Shown one piece after another: positions 48,909 through 56,913 of a stretch of DNA of 64,000 nt. The translations under genes were made by a program, and so were the position numbers. Every line of letters begins with the position of its first letter. Positions within the stretch are counted from its first letter, which is position 1. Source of the stretch: Sulfurimonas sp. HSL3-1 (lineage in GTDB: Bacteria; Campylobacterota; Campylobacteria; Campylobacterales; Sulfurimonadaceae); the NCBI RefSeq assembly GCF_039645995.1, contig NZ_CP147920.1:62001-126000 (forward strand), read 5' to 3'. The notes under the pieces are model-generated. The model had not been told where the DNA came from and did no database searches. It saw only the letters and a list, made by a program, of their open reading frames with translations.

Positions 48909-50495
48909 ATGGTTGATGTATTAGTAGTCGGCGGCGGCGGTGCGGGCATGGCGGCAGCACTCTCCGCCAAAGAGGCGGGGGCAACGGTGGCGGTGCTCGG
49001 CAAGAGTTACCCCACGCGGTCGCAGACCTGTATGGCGCAGGGGGGCATCAACGCGGCGCTGGGCCACACGGGCGAAGACAGCGTCGAGGCGCACATCGCC
49101 GACACGCTCAAGTCCGCCCAGGGACTGGCCGACGAGGCGGCCGTCGCGGCGCTCTGCAGCGAGGGGATCGAGGCGCTGCACTGGCTGGATGCGATCGGGG
49201 TGCCCTTCAGCCGTAACGACGATGCGCAGATCGCCCAGCGGCGTCTGGGCGGCGCCTCCGCTCCGCGGGCCTGTTATGCCCAGGACTACAGCGGACTGAA
49301 GATCCTGCATACGCTTTTTGACCAGTGCAACCGCGCGGGTATCCCCTTCTACAACGAACGCTTTCTGCTCGACATCATCGTGGAAGGCAATAGGGCCTGC
49401 GGCGTGAAGGTGCTCGATGTCCGCAGCGGCGAGGTCGAGGTGTACATGGCCGGGGCAGTGATCCTCGCGACCGGCGGCTACAGTAAGCTCTACGGCCGCC
49501 ACTCGACCAATGCCGCCGGCAGCAGCGGCGACGGCCATGCGGCGGCGCTGCGGGCCGGCGCGCGGCTTAGCGACATGGAGTTCGTGCAGTTCCACCCGAC
49601 GGGCCTGGCGGGCTCCTCCATCCTCATTTCCGAAAGTGCGCGCGGCGCGGGCGGTTACCTGCTCAACGGCAAAGGGGAGCGCTTTATTGACGAGTGCCTT
49701 CCCCGCGACCGTGTGGCGCGGGCCATCCACGACCAGATCATGGCGGGCGAGAGGGTCACCCTCGACATCCGCCACCTCGGGGAAGCGTTTATCGACGGTG
49801 AACTTCCCCAGGAGCGCAAGCTCGCGCAGCGCTACGAAGGGGTCGACCCGGTCACCGAACCCATTCCGATCAAGCCGGTCGCCCACTACACGATGGGGGG
49901 CATCGAGGTCAGTGCGGATTCGCAGACTGCTGTTGCGGGACTCTTCGCCGCGGGCGAATGCGCCAACCACCGTGTTCATGGCGCGAACCGTCTCGGCGGC
50001 AACTCCCTGCTGGAGCTGATCGTTTTCGGCCGTCAGGCGGGGGCGAATGCAGCCGCCGCAGCGCAGAGCGGCAACAGGGATGCACCGGCGGCTGCGGTGG
50101 AGGCCCCGGAGCTGGAAGCGTGCTTCAATGAGGCCCCGGAGGTCGATTTTTATACCCGCCGCGACAGCCTGGCGACGCTCTTTTACGAGCAGGTCGGCCT
50201 GGTGCGCAATGCCGAAGGTCTGCAGGGGGCCCTGGATGCGGTCAAGACGATGCAGGCGGAACTGCCGAAGATGGGCGTTGCGGACCGCAGCGGGGCCTAC
50301 AACACCAACCGGACGGATTTCCTGGAGTTCGTCAACCTGCTGACCGTGGCCGAAGCGGTGGCAGAGGGAGCGCTGCGCCGGGAAGAGAGCCGGGGGGCAC
50401 ACTTCCGCGGCGATTTCCCGGAAGCGGATGCCGCCCTGGCCGTGCATTCGCTCAGCTGCATCAAAGAGGAGGGACTATGTTTCGATTTCCAATGA
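48909..50495 (+). CDS. sdhA: SdhA/FrdA-like flavoprotein
   Basis: 528 aa, shorter than typical SdhA. The Rossmann motif is DVLVVGGGGAGMAAALSA. The flavin-attachment region reads TRSQTCMAQGGINAAL, with Gln where classical enzymes have the covalent-FAD His (RSHT). Catalytic residues appear in FVQFHPTGLAGSSILISE, the SARGAGGYLLNG loop (Arg) and PVAHYTMGGIEV (His). It should interconvert fumarate and succinate. AAAGGAGCGG precedes the ATG, and TATGAT near 48873 is a possible -10. Its stop overlaps the microprotein gene. Confidence 0.9.
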   Translation: MVDVLVVGGGGAGMAAALSAKEAGATVAVLGKSYPTRSQTCMAQGGINAALGHTGEDSVEAHIADTLKSAQGLADEAAVAALCSEGIEALHWLDAIGVPFSRNDDAQIAQRRLGGASAPRACYAQDYSGLKILHTLFDQCNRAGIPFYNERFLLDIIVEGNRACGVKVLDVRSGEVEVYMAGAVILATGGYSKLYGRHSTNAAGSSGDGHAAALRAGARLSDMEFVQFHPTGLAGSSILISESARGAGGYLLNGKGERFIDECLPRDRVARAIHDQIMAGERVTLDIRHLGEAFIDGELPQERKLAQRYEGVDPVTEPIPIKPVAHYTMGGIEVSADSQTAVAGLFAAGECANHRVHGANRLGGNSLLELIVFGRQAGANAAAAAQSGNRDAPAAAVEAPELEACFNEAPEVDFYTRRDSLATLFYEQVGLVRNAEGLQGALDAVKTMQAELPKMGVADRSGAYNTNRTDFLEFVNLLTVAEAVAEGALRREESRGAHFRGDFPEADAALAVHSLSCIKEEGLCFDFQ

Positions 50496-50617
50496 TCTGT
50501 TCGGATGATGTTGATGAGGATTTCCTCGAGGAGGAACCGGAGGAGTGGGAGGACGCCGTGTGCGAAGACCCCTACTGGGACGAAGAGGATGACAACGAAG
50601 TGGAGTGGTGCGACTGA
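50477..50617 (+). CDS. 46-residue hyperacidic microprotein between sdhA and sdhB
   Basis: Starts at ATG 50477 with GGAGGG 3 nt upstream, inside the last codons of sdhA in another frame, and its TGA (50615-50617) overlaps the sdhB ATG. The product opens MFRFPMICSDDVDEDF and ends NEVEWCD. I count 22 Asp/Glu, one Arg and three Cys in 46 residues, and no membrane segment. No family recognised. The strong ribosome binding site and double coupling argue for real translation in stoichiometric proximity to the flavoprotein and iron-sulfur subunits. Confidence 0.65.
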   Translation: MFRFPMICSDDVDEDFLEEEPEEWEDAVCEDPYWDEEDDNEVEWCD

Positions 50618-51315
50618 TGAAAATAGCGGTAAAAAGAGGTGACGAAACCGTCACCTATGACGTCGATTTCGATGGAACGCTGCTGGAGCTTCTCACCCAT
50701 ATCAAGACGCACGTCGACCCGACCCTGACCTTTGCCTCGGGCTGCCGCTCCAGCGTCTGCGGCAGCTGCGCCGTGCGGGTCAACGGCACCGAAGCCCTCG
50801 CCTGCAGCCACAAGCCTGCCGACGGCGATCTCATCGAACCGCTGCGCAATGCCGAGGTGCTCCGTGACCTCGTTGTCAATATGGACCGTCCTCTGGCGTT
50901 CAATGCCGGGGCGCAGGCCTGGATCGACCCGGTCAGCGGCGCGATCCGCATGGGGCACGCGGAGGAGAAGGCGAATGAGCTGCAAAGCGACTGTATCCTC
51001 TGCGGCTCCTGCTACAGCGCCTGCCCCGTCTACGCCGTCAAGCCGGATTTCGAGGGGCCGTTTGCCCTGACGCGCAGCTGGCGCTATGTCAGCGACGCCC
51101 GGACGGCGGATGTGCGCGGCAAGCTCGAGGCCGTCCAGCAAAACGGCATCTGGGACTGTACGCTCTGCAACGAGTGCGTCCCCGTCTGCCCCCAGGGGAT
51201 CGCCCCCAAGCAGGACATCAACATGCTGCGCTCCAAAAGCGGCATGGAGGGGTTCATGGACCCGAACATGATGGGCGGTTTCGGGGGCCTGGACTTCGGA
51301 GCGCCGAGTTTTTAA
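50617..51315 (+). CDS. sdhB: SdhB/FrdB-like iron-sulfur protein
   Basis: 232 aa. The N-terminal ferredoxin domain binds [2Fe-2S] via GCRSSVCGSCAVRVNG and a later Cys. The C-terminal domain has CILCGSCYSACPVY for [4Fe-4S] and CTLCNECVPVCPQG, whose four cysteines suggest a second [4Fe-4S] in place of the usual [3Fe-4S], as in type E enzymes. The C-terminus is Gly/Met-rich (MDPNMMGGFGGLDFG). The ATG overlaps the microprotein stop; a GTG 12 nt upstream is possible but weaker. No membrane anchor gene is adjacent. Confidence 0.92.
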   Translation: MKIAVKRGDETVTYDVDFDGTLLELLTHIKTHVDPTLTFASGCRSSVCGSCAVRVNGTEALACSHKPADGDLIEPLRNAEVLRDLVVNMDRPLAFNAGAQAWIDPVSGAIRMGHAEEKANELQSDCILCGSCYSACPVYAVKPDFEGPFALTRSWRYVSDARTADVRGKLEAVQQNGIWDCTLCNECVPVCPQGIAPKQDINMLRSKSGMEGFMDPNMMGGFGGLDFGAPSF

Positions 51316-51368
51316 CCTTTCTTCCCCGTCGGCAGCCCCCGCGGCCAAACCCCTTAAGCTCATTTTGT

Positions 51369-51374
51369 TATAAT
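51369..51374 (+). promoter_or_regulatory. -10 box upstream of the YajQ-family gene
   Basis: TATAAT, 28 nt before the ATG at 51403, with AGAGGTG in between. It ends the sdh unit and starts the next. Confidence 0.55.
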
Positions 51375-51402
51375 CGGTTTGAATAACAAACAGAGGTGTT
51401 AT

Positions 51403-51903
51403 ATGGCAGCGAAAGAGCACAGTTTCGATATTTCGGCCAAGATCGATATGCAGGCGTTCAAAGATGCTATTGTCCAGGCCGAGCGCGAGGTGGCGACCCG
51501 CTATGACTTCAAGGGGCTCACCGCCGATATCGACTACAGCGAAAAAGCCAAAACATTGACGTTAGTAAGCGCCAGCGACAACAAACTCGAGGCCCTGGAG
51601 GACATCGTCATCGGCAAACTGCTCAAACGGGGGCTGACGTCGAACGTCCTGGATAAGCAGGGCGTCGAGGATAGCAGCGGCGGTAACCGCAAAACGGTCT
51701 TCAAAGTCGTCGACTACATCGAGGCCAAAGAGGCGAAAAAGATCGCCGCCGAGATCAAGAACCTCAAACTGAAGGTGACGGCGCAGATCGAGGGGGATCA
51801 CATCCGGGTCAAAGGCAAGCAGCTTGATGACCTCCAAAAGGTGATCCGTGCGATCCGCGGGATGGAGTGGGATGCTCCGCTCGTCTTTGAAAACATGCGC
51901 TGA
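51403..51903 (+). CDS. YajQ-family nucleotide-binding protein
   Basis: 166 aa, two ferredoxin-like halves: HSFDISAKIDMQAFKDAIVQA, ATRYDFKGLTADIDYSEKAKTL and KVTAQIEGDHIRVKGKQLDDLQKVI. YajQ proteins bind cyclic di-GMP or nucleic acid in the cytoplasm. It is followed after 12 nt by a helix-turn-helix/coiled-coil gene on the same transcript. Confidence 0.95.
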   Translation: MAAKEHSFDISAKIDMQAFKDAIVQAEREVATRYDFKGLTADIDYSEKAKTLTLVSASDNKLEALEDIVIGKLLKRGLTSNVLDKQGVEDSSGGNRKTVFKVVDYIEAKEAKKIAAEIKNLKLKVTAQIEGDHIRVKGKQLDDLQKVIRAIRGMEWDAPLVFENMR

Positions 51904-51915
51904 AAGGAGCGAGTG

Positions 51916-52626
51916 ATGTCCAAGATGACGGTCGCGGAGGCGGCGGAACATTTTAAGGTCTCCAAAGAGGCGATCCACAACCGGATCCGCCGCGGTACCC
52001 TCAACAGCATTATCGAGAACGGCGTGAAGTACGTTCTGCTCGCCGAGGCCAAGCCGGCACCGGCAGCGGACAGCCGTTTCCATGATTACATCGAGAAAGA
52101 GAACGAGCGTCTCAAGACGAAGAACGAGCAGCTCGAGGCGGAAGTGAACCGCCTCCGCGATCAGCGCGAAGCGATGCTGATCGCCGAGCGCGAAAAAGTC
52201 GAGCAGATCTACAAGGAGCGCGACGAGCAGCTCAAGAACGTGCTGCAGGTCTTCGCGTCGAAACTGCTGCCCGAACAGGCGGCCGCGGCCGTCGTCGAGG
52301 AGGCGGTCTCCGCGGAGATCGTCGAAGCCGCCCCCGAAGTGCTTGGCGAAGAGGAGTTCGAAGACGGCGTCATTGACGAGAGCACTGATGAGGATGTTGT
52401 GGAGGAGGCGGCAACGGACAGCGCTGACCCGTTCGCGGACGACGACTTCGACGATCTCGTCTCCCTCAAAGACTTCATGAAGTTAAAGGGGTACGGCAAA
52501 AAGCACCGCAAACGTGTCAAAGAGCGTTTCGAATCCCGGGCCGAGGAGGATACCCGCATCCTCACGCGCGGCGGCAAGCTGCACCTGCGTCCCTACCACT
52601 ACGACTACAGCGACCTGCTGAAATAG
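51916..52626 (+). CDS. Helix-turn-helix plus coiled-coil protein (DUF3972-like)
   Basis: 236 aa. An N-terminal excisionase/MerR-like HTH (MTVAEAAEHFKVSKEAIHNR) is followed by a long coiled coil (about 55-115), then an acidic stretch of some 60 residues and a basic C-terminal patch (KKHRKRVKERFESR). DUF3972 members in Campylobacterota have this order. AAAGGAGCGAGTG precedes the ATG. It could be a nucleoid-associated or regulatory protein; no function is assigned. Confidence 0.75.
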   Translation: MSKMTVAEAAEHFKVSKEAIHNRIRRGTLNSIIENGVKYVLLAEAKPAPAADSRFHDYIEKENERLKTKNEQLEAEVNRLRDQREAMLIAEREKVEQIYKERDEQLKNVLQVFASKLLPEQAAAAVVEEAVSAEIVEAAPEVLGEEEFEDGVIDESTDEDVVEEAATDSADPFADDDFDDLVSLKDFMKLKGYGKKHRKRVKERFESRAEEDTRILTRGGKLHLRPYHYDYSDLLK

Positions 52627-52660
52627 ATGCGCGCCTCTTCCGGCGCCGTTTCTCCCGTTT

Positions 52661-53371
52661 TCAATCCGAAAGGTAATAGCTGACCGTCGAGACGACACGG
52701 ACCTTTTTGATATAGGGCGTGGAGCTGTCGCGGTCCGTGATGGAGAACTGTCCTTGCCGGGCGGTTTTGATCTTGCCCAGGCGGCTGGCGGAGTCCTTGG
52801 CGAACTTCTCGGCCACGACGCGGGCATTCTTCGTCGCCTCTTCGATCATGGAGGGCTTGAGGCTGTTGAGTCCGGTATAGAGGAACTGGGTACGGTGCTC
52901 GTAGTTCTGGCCGGAGAGCGCGATGCCGTCTTTGCCCAGGTTGACGATCTCTTTCATGCTCTGTCGGACGGCGTCGATCCGCTCGGTATAGACGGTGACG
53001 ACCGTTGCGGCCGTGTAACGAAAAGCGATATTGGCCGAATTGCCGTAGTTTTGGGCTTGACGGTCGACGATGGAGGGCGGCGAGACGGTGATCTCACCCT
53101 CGCTGAAGCCGTGCGCCTTCAAAAAGGCGGTGACGGCAGCGCTTTTGCGCTCGACGGTCGTATAGAGTGTCCCGAGGTCGTTGCCCGCCTCCTCGAACTT
53201 GATGGGCCAGATCGCCTTGTCTGCGGTGACCTCCCGTTCGGCCAGCCCTTTGACGGTGACGACCCGCTCCATCCCCTTGACGGTCAGTGCGGCGGTGGAG
53301 AGCAGGTAGCCGAAAAGCCCGAGCCCGAGAAAGATAAAGAGGCCGAGGATGGCGGCGGTCGATTTTTGCAT
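52661..53371 (-). CDS. SIMPL-domain protein (DUF541)
   Basis: 236 aa. A membrane anchor or uncleaved signal (AAILGLFIFLGLGLFGYLLS, about 6-25) precedes the SIMPL domain: VVTVKGLAEREVTADKAIWPI, AFLKAHGFSEGEITVSPPSI, AVRQSMKEIVNLGKDGI and ATKNARVVAEKFAKDS. These oligomeric periplasmic proteins form rings in some pathogens and have been linked to oxidative stress. AAGGAGAAG precedes the ATG. It is downstream of the helicase. Confidence 0.88.
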   Translation of the reverse strand: MQKSTAAILGLFIFLGLGLFGYLLSTAALTVKGMERVVTVKGLAEREVTADKAIWPIKFEEAGNDLGTLYTTVERKSAAVTAFLKAHGFSEGEITVSPPSIVDRQAQNYGNSANIAFRYTAATVVTVYTERIDAVRQSMKEIVNLGKDGIALSGQNYEHRTQFLYTGLNSLKPSMIEEATKNARVVAEKFAKDSASRLGKIKTARQGQFSITDRDSSTPYIKKVRVVSTVSYYLSD

Positions 53372-53392
53372 GATCTTCTCCTTGGGGAGCGG

Positions 53393-56200
53393 CTATGTCC
53401 GGAATTTTCGCTCTTTGGTACGGCTTGCAGTGCGTTTTTCGCGGTTGAGGCGGCGGAAACAGCTCTGGCAGATGGCGTATTCCGAGTTGAGCGGCAGCGG
53501 TTTTGTGCACTGGCGGCAGCGGGGGACGAACTCGCTCTTCTTCAAGGACGTTTCGATGAACCGGTTGAGGGTGCTGCGCCATTCTCGGGCCTTGTCAGTA
53601 TCAACGAAGGCGTCGGCGAAGCGGTAGGCGAGCCAGAGGTAGAGCGAGATCTCCTTGACCCGGTCCTCGGCTTCGAGGAGCTCGTCGGTCGTGAGGGCGT
53701 ATTCGCCCAGGTGCGCGGGGGGAATATAGGCGATCGGCTTGGCCTGGGCCAGCGAACGCACGTAGCGCTCGTAGGCCGCGACGATATAGGGTGACTTGAG
53801 CGTCAGCGGCGCGGCGGCGAGGTGGAACTTCGCCGTCAGGTCGAGCTCATAGCGGTCGACGATGGCGGCCGCTTCGAGCATGGACTCGAGGTTGGCGGCG
53901 CGGAAGGGTCCGGTGAACTGCATGTTCTTGACGAAGAAGGTGAGGATCTCCGCGAGCGACTCCTCCTCCAAAATCCCCGCGACGAGCTTGATGTGCTCCA
54001 GGTTGGCCATGACGTTGAAAGGGACCGTCACGGGGCGGGCGGGTTTGTGGAACTGCTTGTGGATCATGGAGAGGACATCGGGGCGGATCGCGCCGACGTG
54101 CCCCTTCTCCTTGATGCCGTAGCGGCCCGCCCGCCCGCTGATCTGGTGGATCTCCGAAGCGGTCAGCGGGCGCTGGTTCTCGCCGTCGAACTTGTCGCCC
54201 CGGGAGAAGAGGATCGTCTGGATGGGGAGGTTGAGCCCCATGGCGATGGCGTCGGTGGCGACGAGGACCTCCGTCTCTCCTTCGCGGAAACGGCGCGCCT
54301 CCTCCCGCCGCACTTCGGGGGAGAGATTGCCGTAGACGACGCTGACGCGGAAGTGCTGGGCGAGCTGCTGCTTGAGCCGCAGCACCTCCTTGCGCGAAAA
54401 GGCGATGACGGCGGTGGCGGGCTGGATATGGGTGACGGGGGTGGCATGGGTCATCAGCTCCAGCGGGTTCTTGCGTTCGCAATGCACGATCTCCAGCGGT
54501 TCGCCGAGGTAGTCGGCCAGCTTCTGCACCGCGTCGACGGCATTCTCCGAACCGGTCATGATGACGGTCTTGGCGGGGGCGCCGATGATGGCGTTCGCCC
54601 AGGCCCATCCCCGGTCCCGGTCGCCGAGCATCTGGACCTCGTCGATGACGCAGACGTCGACGTCCGTGTTGAAATCGAGCATCTCGATGGTGGAGCTGAT
54701 ATGCGTCGCTTCCTCGTCGATAAGCTGCTCCTCCCCGGTGATGAGCGAGGCCCCGATACCGTGTTCGCGCAGGGACTCGTACCCCTCAAGTGCCAGCAGC
54801 CGCAGGGGGGCGAGATAGTAGCCGGTGTCGGCTTTTTCCAGTGCCTGCATCGCCCGCCAGGTCTTCCCGCTGTTGGTCGGGCCGGTGTAAAAGATGAGCT
54901 TGCGGCGCAGTTCGCGGGCAAGGGGGAAGAGGTTTTTGAAGTCGCGGATGGTGCGGCCCAGTAGCTCCTGGCGCTGGCGCTTCAAGAGGGCGTCGTGGAT
55001 GTGGCGTTCCCAGTGAAAAAGGGTTTTGCGCCAGAGTTTTGAATTGATGCCCAGGTGGTCGCCGAGGTCTTCGGCGAGCTCCCCTTCCAGCCACTGCAGG
55101 ATCTCATCGCGGGAGGGGCTCAATAGTTTTGCCAGTTCGGCGCACTCGTCGGCGAGGGTCTGTAGCTGCGACGTAAAGGCGTCCCGTTCGTTTTGAAGCG
55201 CCGTATCGAGCCCGCCGGTCACCTCGACCGGTTCGCCCCGCCAGACGGCGGCGAGGACGGGGTCGCGAAGCAACGAGAGATGGGCTTCGTGCTCGACGGG
55301 GTGTTTGAACCCCTCCGGGGTGAAGCCGTCGCGAATGCCCAAAACGATCTCCTCATCCGTCTGCAGCATCGTGCTGAGCGGGGTCTGCCGCTCCAGGACG
55401 GTGCGCAGGAGGCTGTCGGGCAGCGGTGGGAGGGTAAGGCGGCCGTCGGGCGGCGCGCTTTTGAGGGTCTGGACGATCTGCTCGGGGCTCAGGTAGGGGT
55501 GGGAAGCGTCGAGAGAGGAGAGGAATACGGTCAGTTCGGCCTGCTTCTGCCGCGTCACGTCCGCCTTGGCCGCCGTGATCTCCGTGACCAGCTCCGCCTC
55601 GTCGCTGTCGTTGAGGTAGGTGAAGGAGAAGGCGGGGGTCTTCAGGGGGTGGATCTTGCGGAACTGCTCCCCGAAGAGGTCGTAATCGAGCAGAGCGTTG
55701 AACTCGAAGCGGTCGTCAAGGTCGAAACGCCCCTCGCACGCTTTTTCGATGCGGGCGCGTTTCTGCTCGAAGCGCAGGTGCGCGAGCTTCGCCTCCATCT
55801 TTTCGGGCGTGATCTTCTTCGTGCGCACTTCGATGAAGCTGTTGTGCAGGGCGCGGGCCTCGGAGGGGGTGACGTCCATCGTCTCCAAAATCGCATCGAT
55901 CTTTTCGCTGCGTTCGACGGAGGGTTCTTTGGTGTTGGGGGAGGGGTAGACACGCCCCTCGGCGGTAAAGAAGGCCGTGATCGCCTGCCGGAGGTCGATA
56001 TCGGCATCGCTCCAGAGGCGCCGGAGCGTCCGGACAAGCTCCTCGCGCTCCCAGCTCTCGGGGATGTATCCAAGCGTCTGGACGAGCTCGCCAAGGGTCG
56101 CCGTGTCGACGCGTTCGATCCCTTCGTCAAATCCGTCCCCGTCGAAATAGCGGCGGATGGAGGCGTTAAGGCGGGTCAGCTTCTTTTTCTTTTTTGCCAT
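53393..56200 (-). CDS. SUV3-like DExH/D RNA helicase with C-terminal zinc tail
   Basis: 935 aa. The helicase core lies at roughly 460-800: Walker A FYTGPTNSGKTWRAMQ, Walker B VCVIDEVQMLGDRDRGWAW (DEVQ box), SAT-like MTGSEN, and the C-terminal ring AIAMGLNLPIQTILFSRGDKF and HQISGRAGRYGIKEKGHVGA. This is close to mitochondrial SUV3/Hef-like family helicases, which unwind RNA for decay. The N-terminal 450 residues are mostly helical and unique to this group. The C-terminus carries CRQCTKPLPLNSEYAICQSC, a zinc finger. The ATG at 56200 follows TACAAT by 5 nt. Confidence 0.85.
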   Translation of the reverse strand: MAKKKKKLTRLNASIRRYFDGDGFDEGIERVDTATLGELVQTLGYIPESWEREELVRTLRRLWSDADIDLRQAITAFFTAEGRVYPSPNTKEPSVERSEKIDAILETMDVTPSEARALHNSFIEVRTKKITPEKMEAKLAHLRFEQKRARIEKACEGRFDLDDRFEFNALLDYDLFGEQFRKIHPLKTPAFSFTYLNDSDEAELVTEITAAKADVTRQKQAELTVFLSSLDASHPYLSPEQIVQTLKSAPPDGRLTLPPLPDSLLRTVLERQTPLSTMLQTDEEIVLGIRDGFTPEGFKHPVEHEAHLSLLRDPVLAAVWRGEPVEVTGGLDTALQNERDAFTSQLQTLADECAELAKLLSPSRDEILQWLEGELAEDLGDHLGINSKLWRKTLFHWERHIHDALLKRQRQELLGRTIRDFKNLFPLARELRRKLIFYTGPTNSGKTWRAMQALEKADTGYYLAPLRLLALEGYESLREHGIGASLITGEEQLIDEEATHISSTIEMLDFNTDVDVCVIDEVQMLGDRDRGWAWANAIIGAPAKTVIMTGSENAVDAVQKLADYLGEPLEIVHCERKNPLELMTHATPVTHIQPATAVIAFSRKEVLRLKQQLAQHFRVSVVYGNLSPEVRREEARRFREGETEVLVATDAIAMGLNLPIQTILFSRGDKFDGENQRPLTASEIHQISGRAGRYGIKEKGHVGAIRPDVLSMIHKQFHKPARPVTVPFNVMANLEHIKLVAGILEEESLAEILTFFVKNMQFTGPFRAANLESMLEAAAIVDRYELDLTAKFHLAAAPLTLKSPYIVAAYERYVRSLAQAKPIAYIPPAHLGEYALTTDELLEAEDRVKEISLYLWLAYRFADAFVDTDKAREWRSTLNRFIETSLKKSEFVPRCRQCTKPLPLNSEYAICQSCFRRLNREKRTASRTKERKFRT

Positions 56201-56205
56201 AAGCC

Positions 56206-56211
56206 ATTGTA
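56206..56211 (-). promoter_or_regulatory. -10 box for leaderless helicase mRNA
   Basis: TACAAT on the minus strand ends 5 nt (GGCTT) before the ATG at 56200, with no ribosome binding site. Confidence 0.5.
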
Positions 56212-56272
56212 GCGGCTTGCGGGTAAAATCCGTTATAGTTTCTGCCATGATTCTATGCATGAGGAGACCCGG

Positions 56273-56491
56273 ATGCACGAAGAGATCAAATTCGTTCTCG
56301 ACCACGAAACGGTCGAAGCGCTTCAGACCTACAGCGCTCTGCTGAAAAAAGAGCCCGCCGTCATTATCAAGGAGGCCCTACAGGGGTATTTCGAAGCGGC
56401 CGAACAGCAGCTCCTGCACAAAGCCGCGCAGGAGACGGACCCGATGACGGACCTCGATTACGATGAGTTCTGGGACGGGGTGGACCTCTAG
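56273..56491 (+). CDS. Small helical protein, possibly a ribbon-helix-helix antitoxin-like regulator
   Basis: 72 aa. A short strand (KFVLDHETVEALQTYSAL) followed by helices (KKEPAVIIKEALQGYFEAAE) is reminiscent of CopG/Arc proteins, and the C-terminus is acidic (DPMTDLDYDEFWDGVDL). GAGGAG six bases before the ATG at 56273 favours this start over the ATG at 56255. No toxin partner gene follows; the next gene has its own promoter region. Confidence 0.7.
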   Translation: MHEEIKFVLDHETVEALQTYSALLKKEPAVIIKEALQGYFEAAEQQLLHKAAQETDPMTDLDYDEFWDGVDL

Positions 56492-56512
56492 GGCCGTTCC
56501 GACGGCCCTTTT
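56491..56512 (+). terminator. Intrinsic terminator
   Basis: GGGCCGT-tccg-ACGGCCC followed by TTTT, starting on the last base of the stop codon. Confidence 0.85.
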
Positions 56513-56514
56513 AT

Positions 56515-56564
56515 GAAAGAAACCGGATGGTGTCAGAATAACATGCGACACTAACGTTTCTTTC
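56515..56564. promoter_or_regulatory. Nested dyad upstream of the rhodanese-like gene
   Basis: GAAAGAAAC (56515-56523) and GTTTCTTTC (56556-56564) are perfect 9-bp arms. Inside them GTGTC (56530-56534) and GACAC (56547-56551) form a second, nearly concentric dyad. The inner A/T-rich region can hold a -10. It is a likely operator or a structured 5' element for the gene starting at 56590. Confidence 0.45.
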
Positions 56565-56589
56565 AACCCGCCCCTGCTAGAGTGTCGCC

Positions 56590-56913
56590 ATGAGTGAATT
56601 TCCCCTGGAATGGACGCAGGAAGAGTACCTGCGCGAAAAGAAGCGTCTCGAGGCCGAAGGTGTCAAGGTCCTGTTGATCGACACGATCCTCAACCCCATC
56701 GACCATGCCGAGACGGTCACATACAATCCGCCGATGCTGGAGCAGGAGCCGGAGGGCTCCGTTTTCGTCTTCTACTGCGATACGGGCAAGGCTTCCAAGG
56801 AGCGTCTGCCGGAGTTCCGCAAACGGTTCCCCGGCAAGCACTGCATCTCCCTGCGGGGCGGGCGCGGCTACTGGCGCAAATACCTTCAGGTTAAAGACAA
56901 TGCTGACGCGTGA
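56590..56913 (+). CDS. Single-domain rhodanese-like protein
   Basis: 107 aa. Acidic helices at the N-terminus (WTQEEYLREKKRLEAEG), then strand VKVLLIDTILNPIDHAE, and a loop VFVFYCDTGKASKERLPEF with Cys in the rhodanese active-site position CDTGKAS. It is short for a rhodanese but has the right order of strands. It overlaps the next gene by 14 nt, so the two are coupled. Confidence 0.7.
   Translation: MSEFPLEWTQEEYLREKKRLEAEGVKVLLIDTILNPIDHAETVTYNPPMLEQEPEGSVFVFYCDTGKASKERLPEFRKRFPGKHCISLRGGRGYWRKYLQVKDNADA

Noticed and set aside
56273-56491. Toxin-antitoxin pair
   Set aside because: Only an antitoxin-like small protein is seen; an intrinsic terminator follows and the next gene is rhodanese-like, not a toxin.
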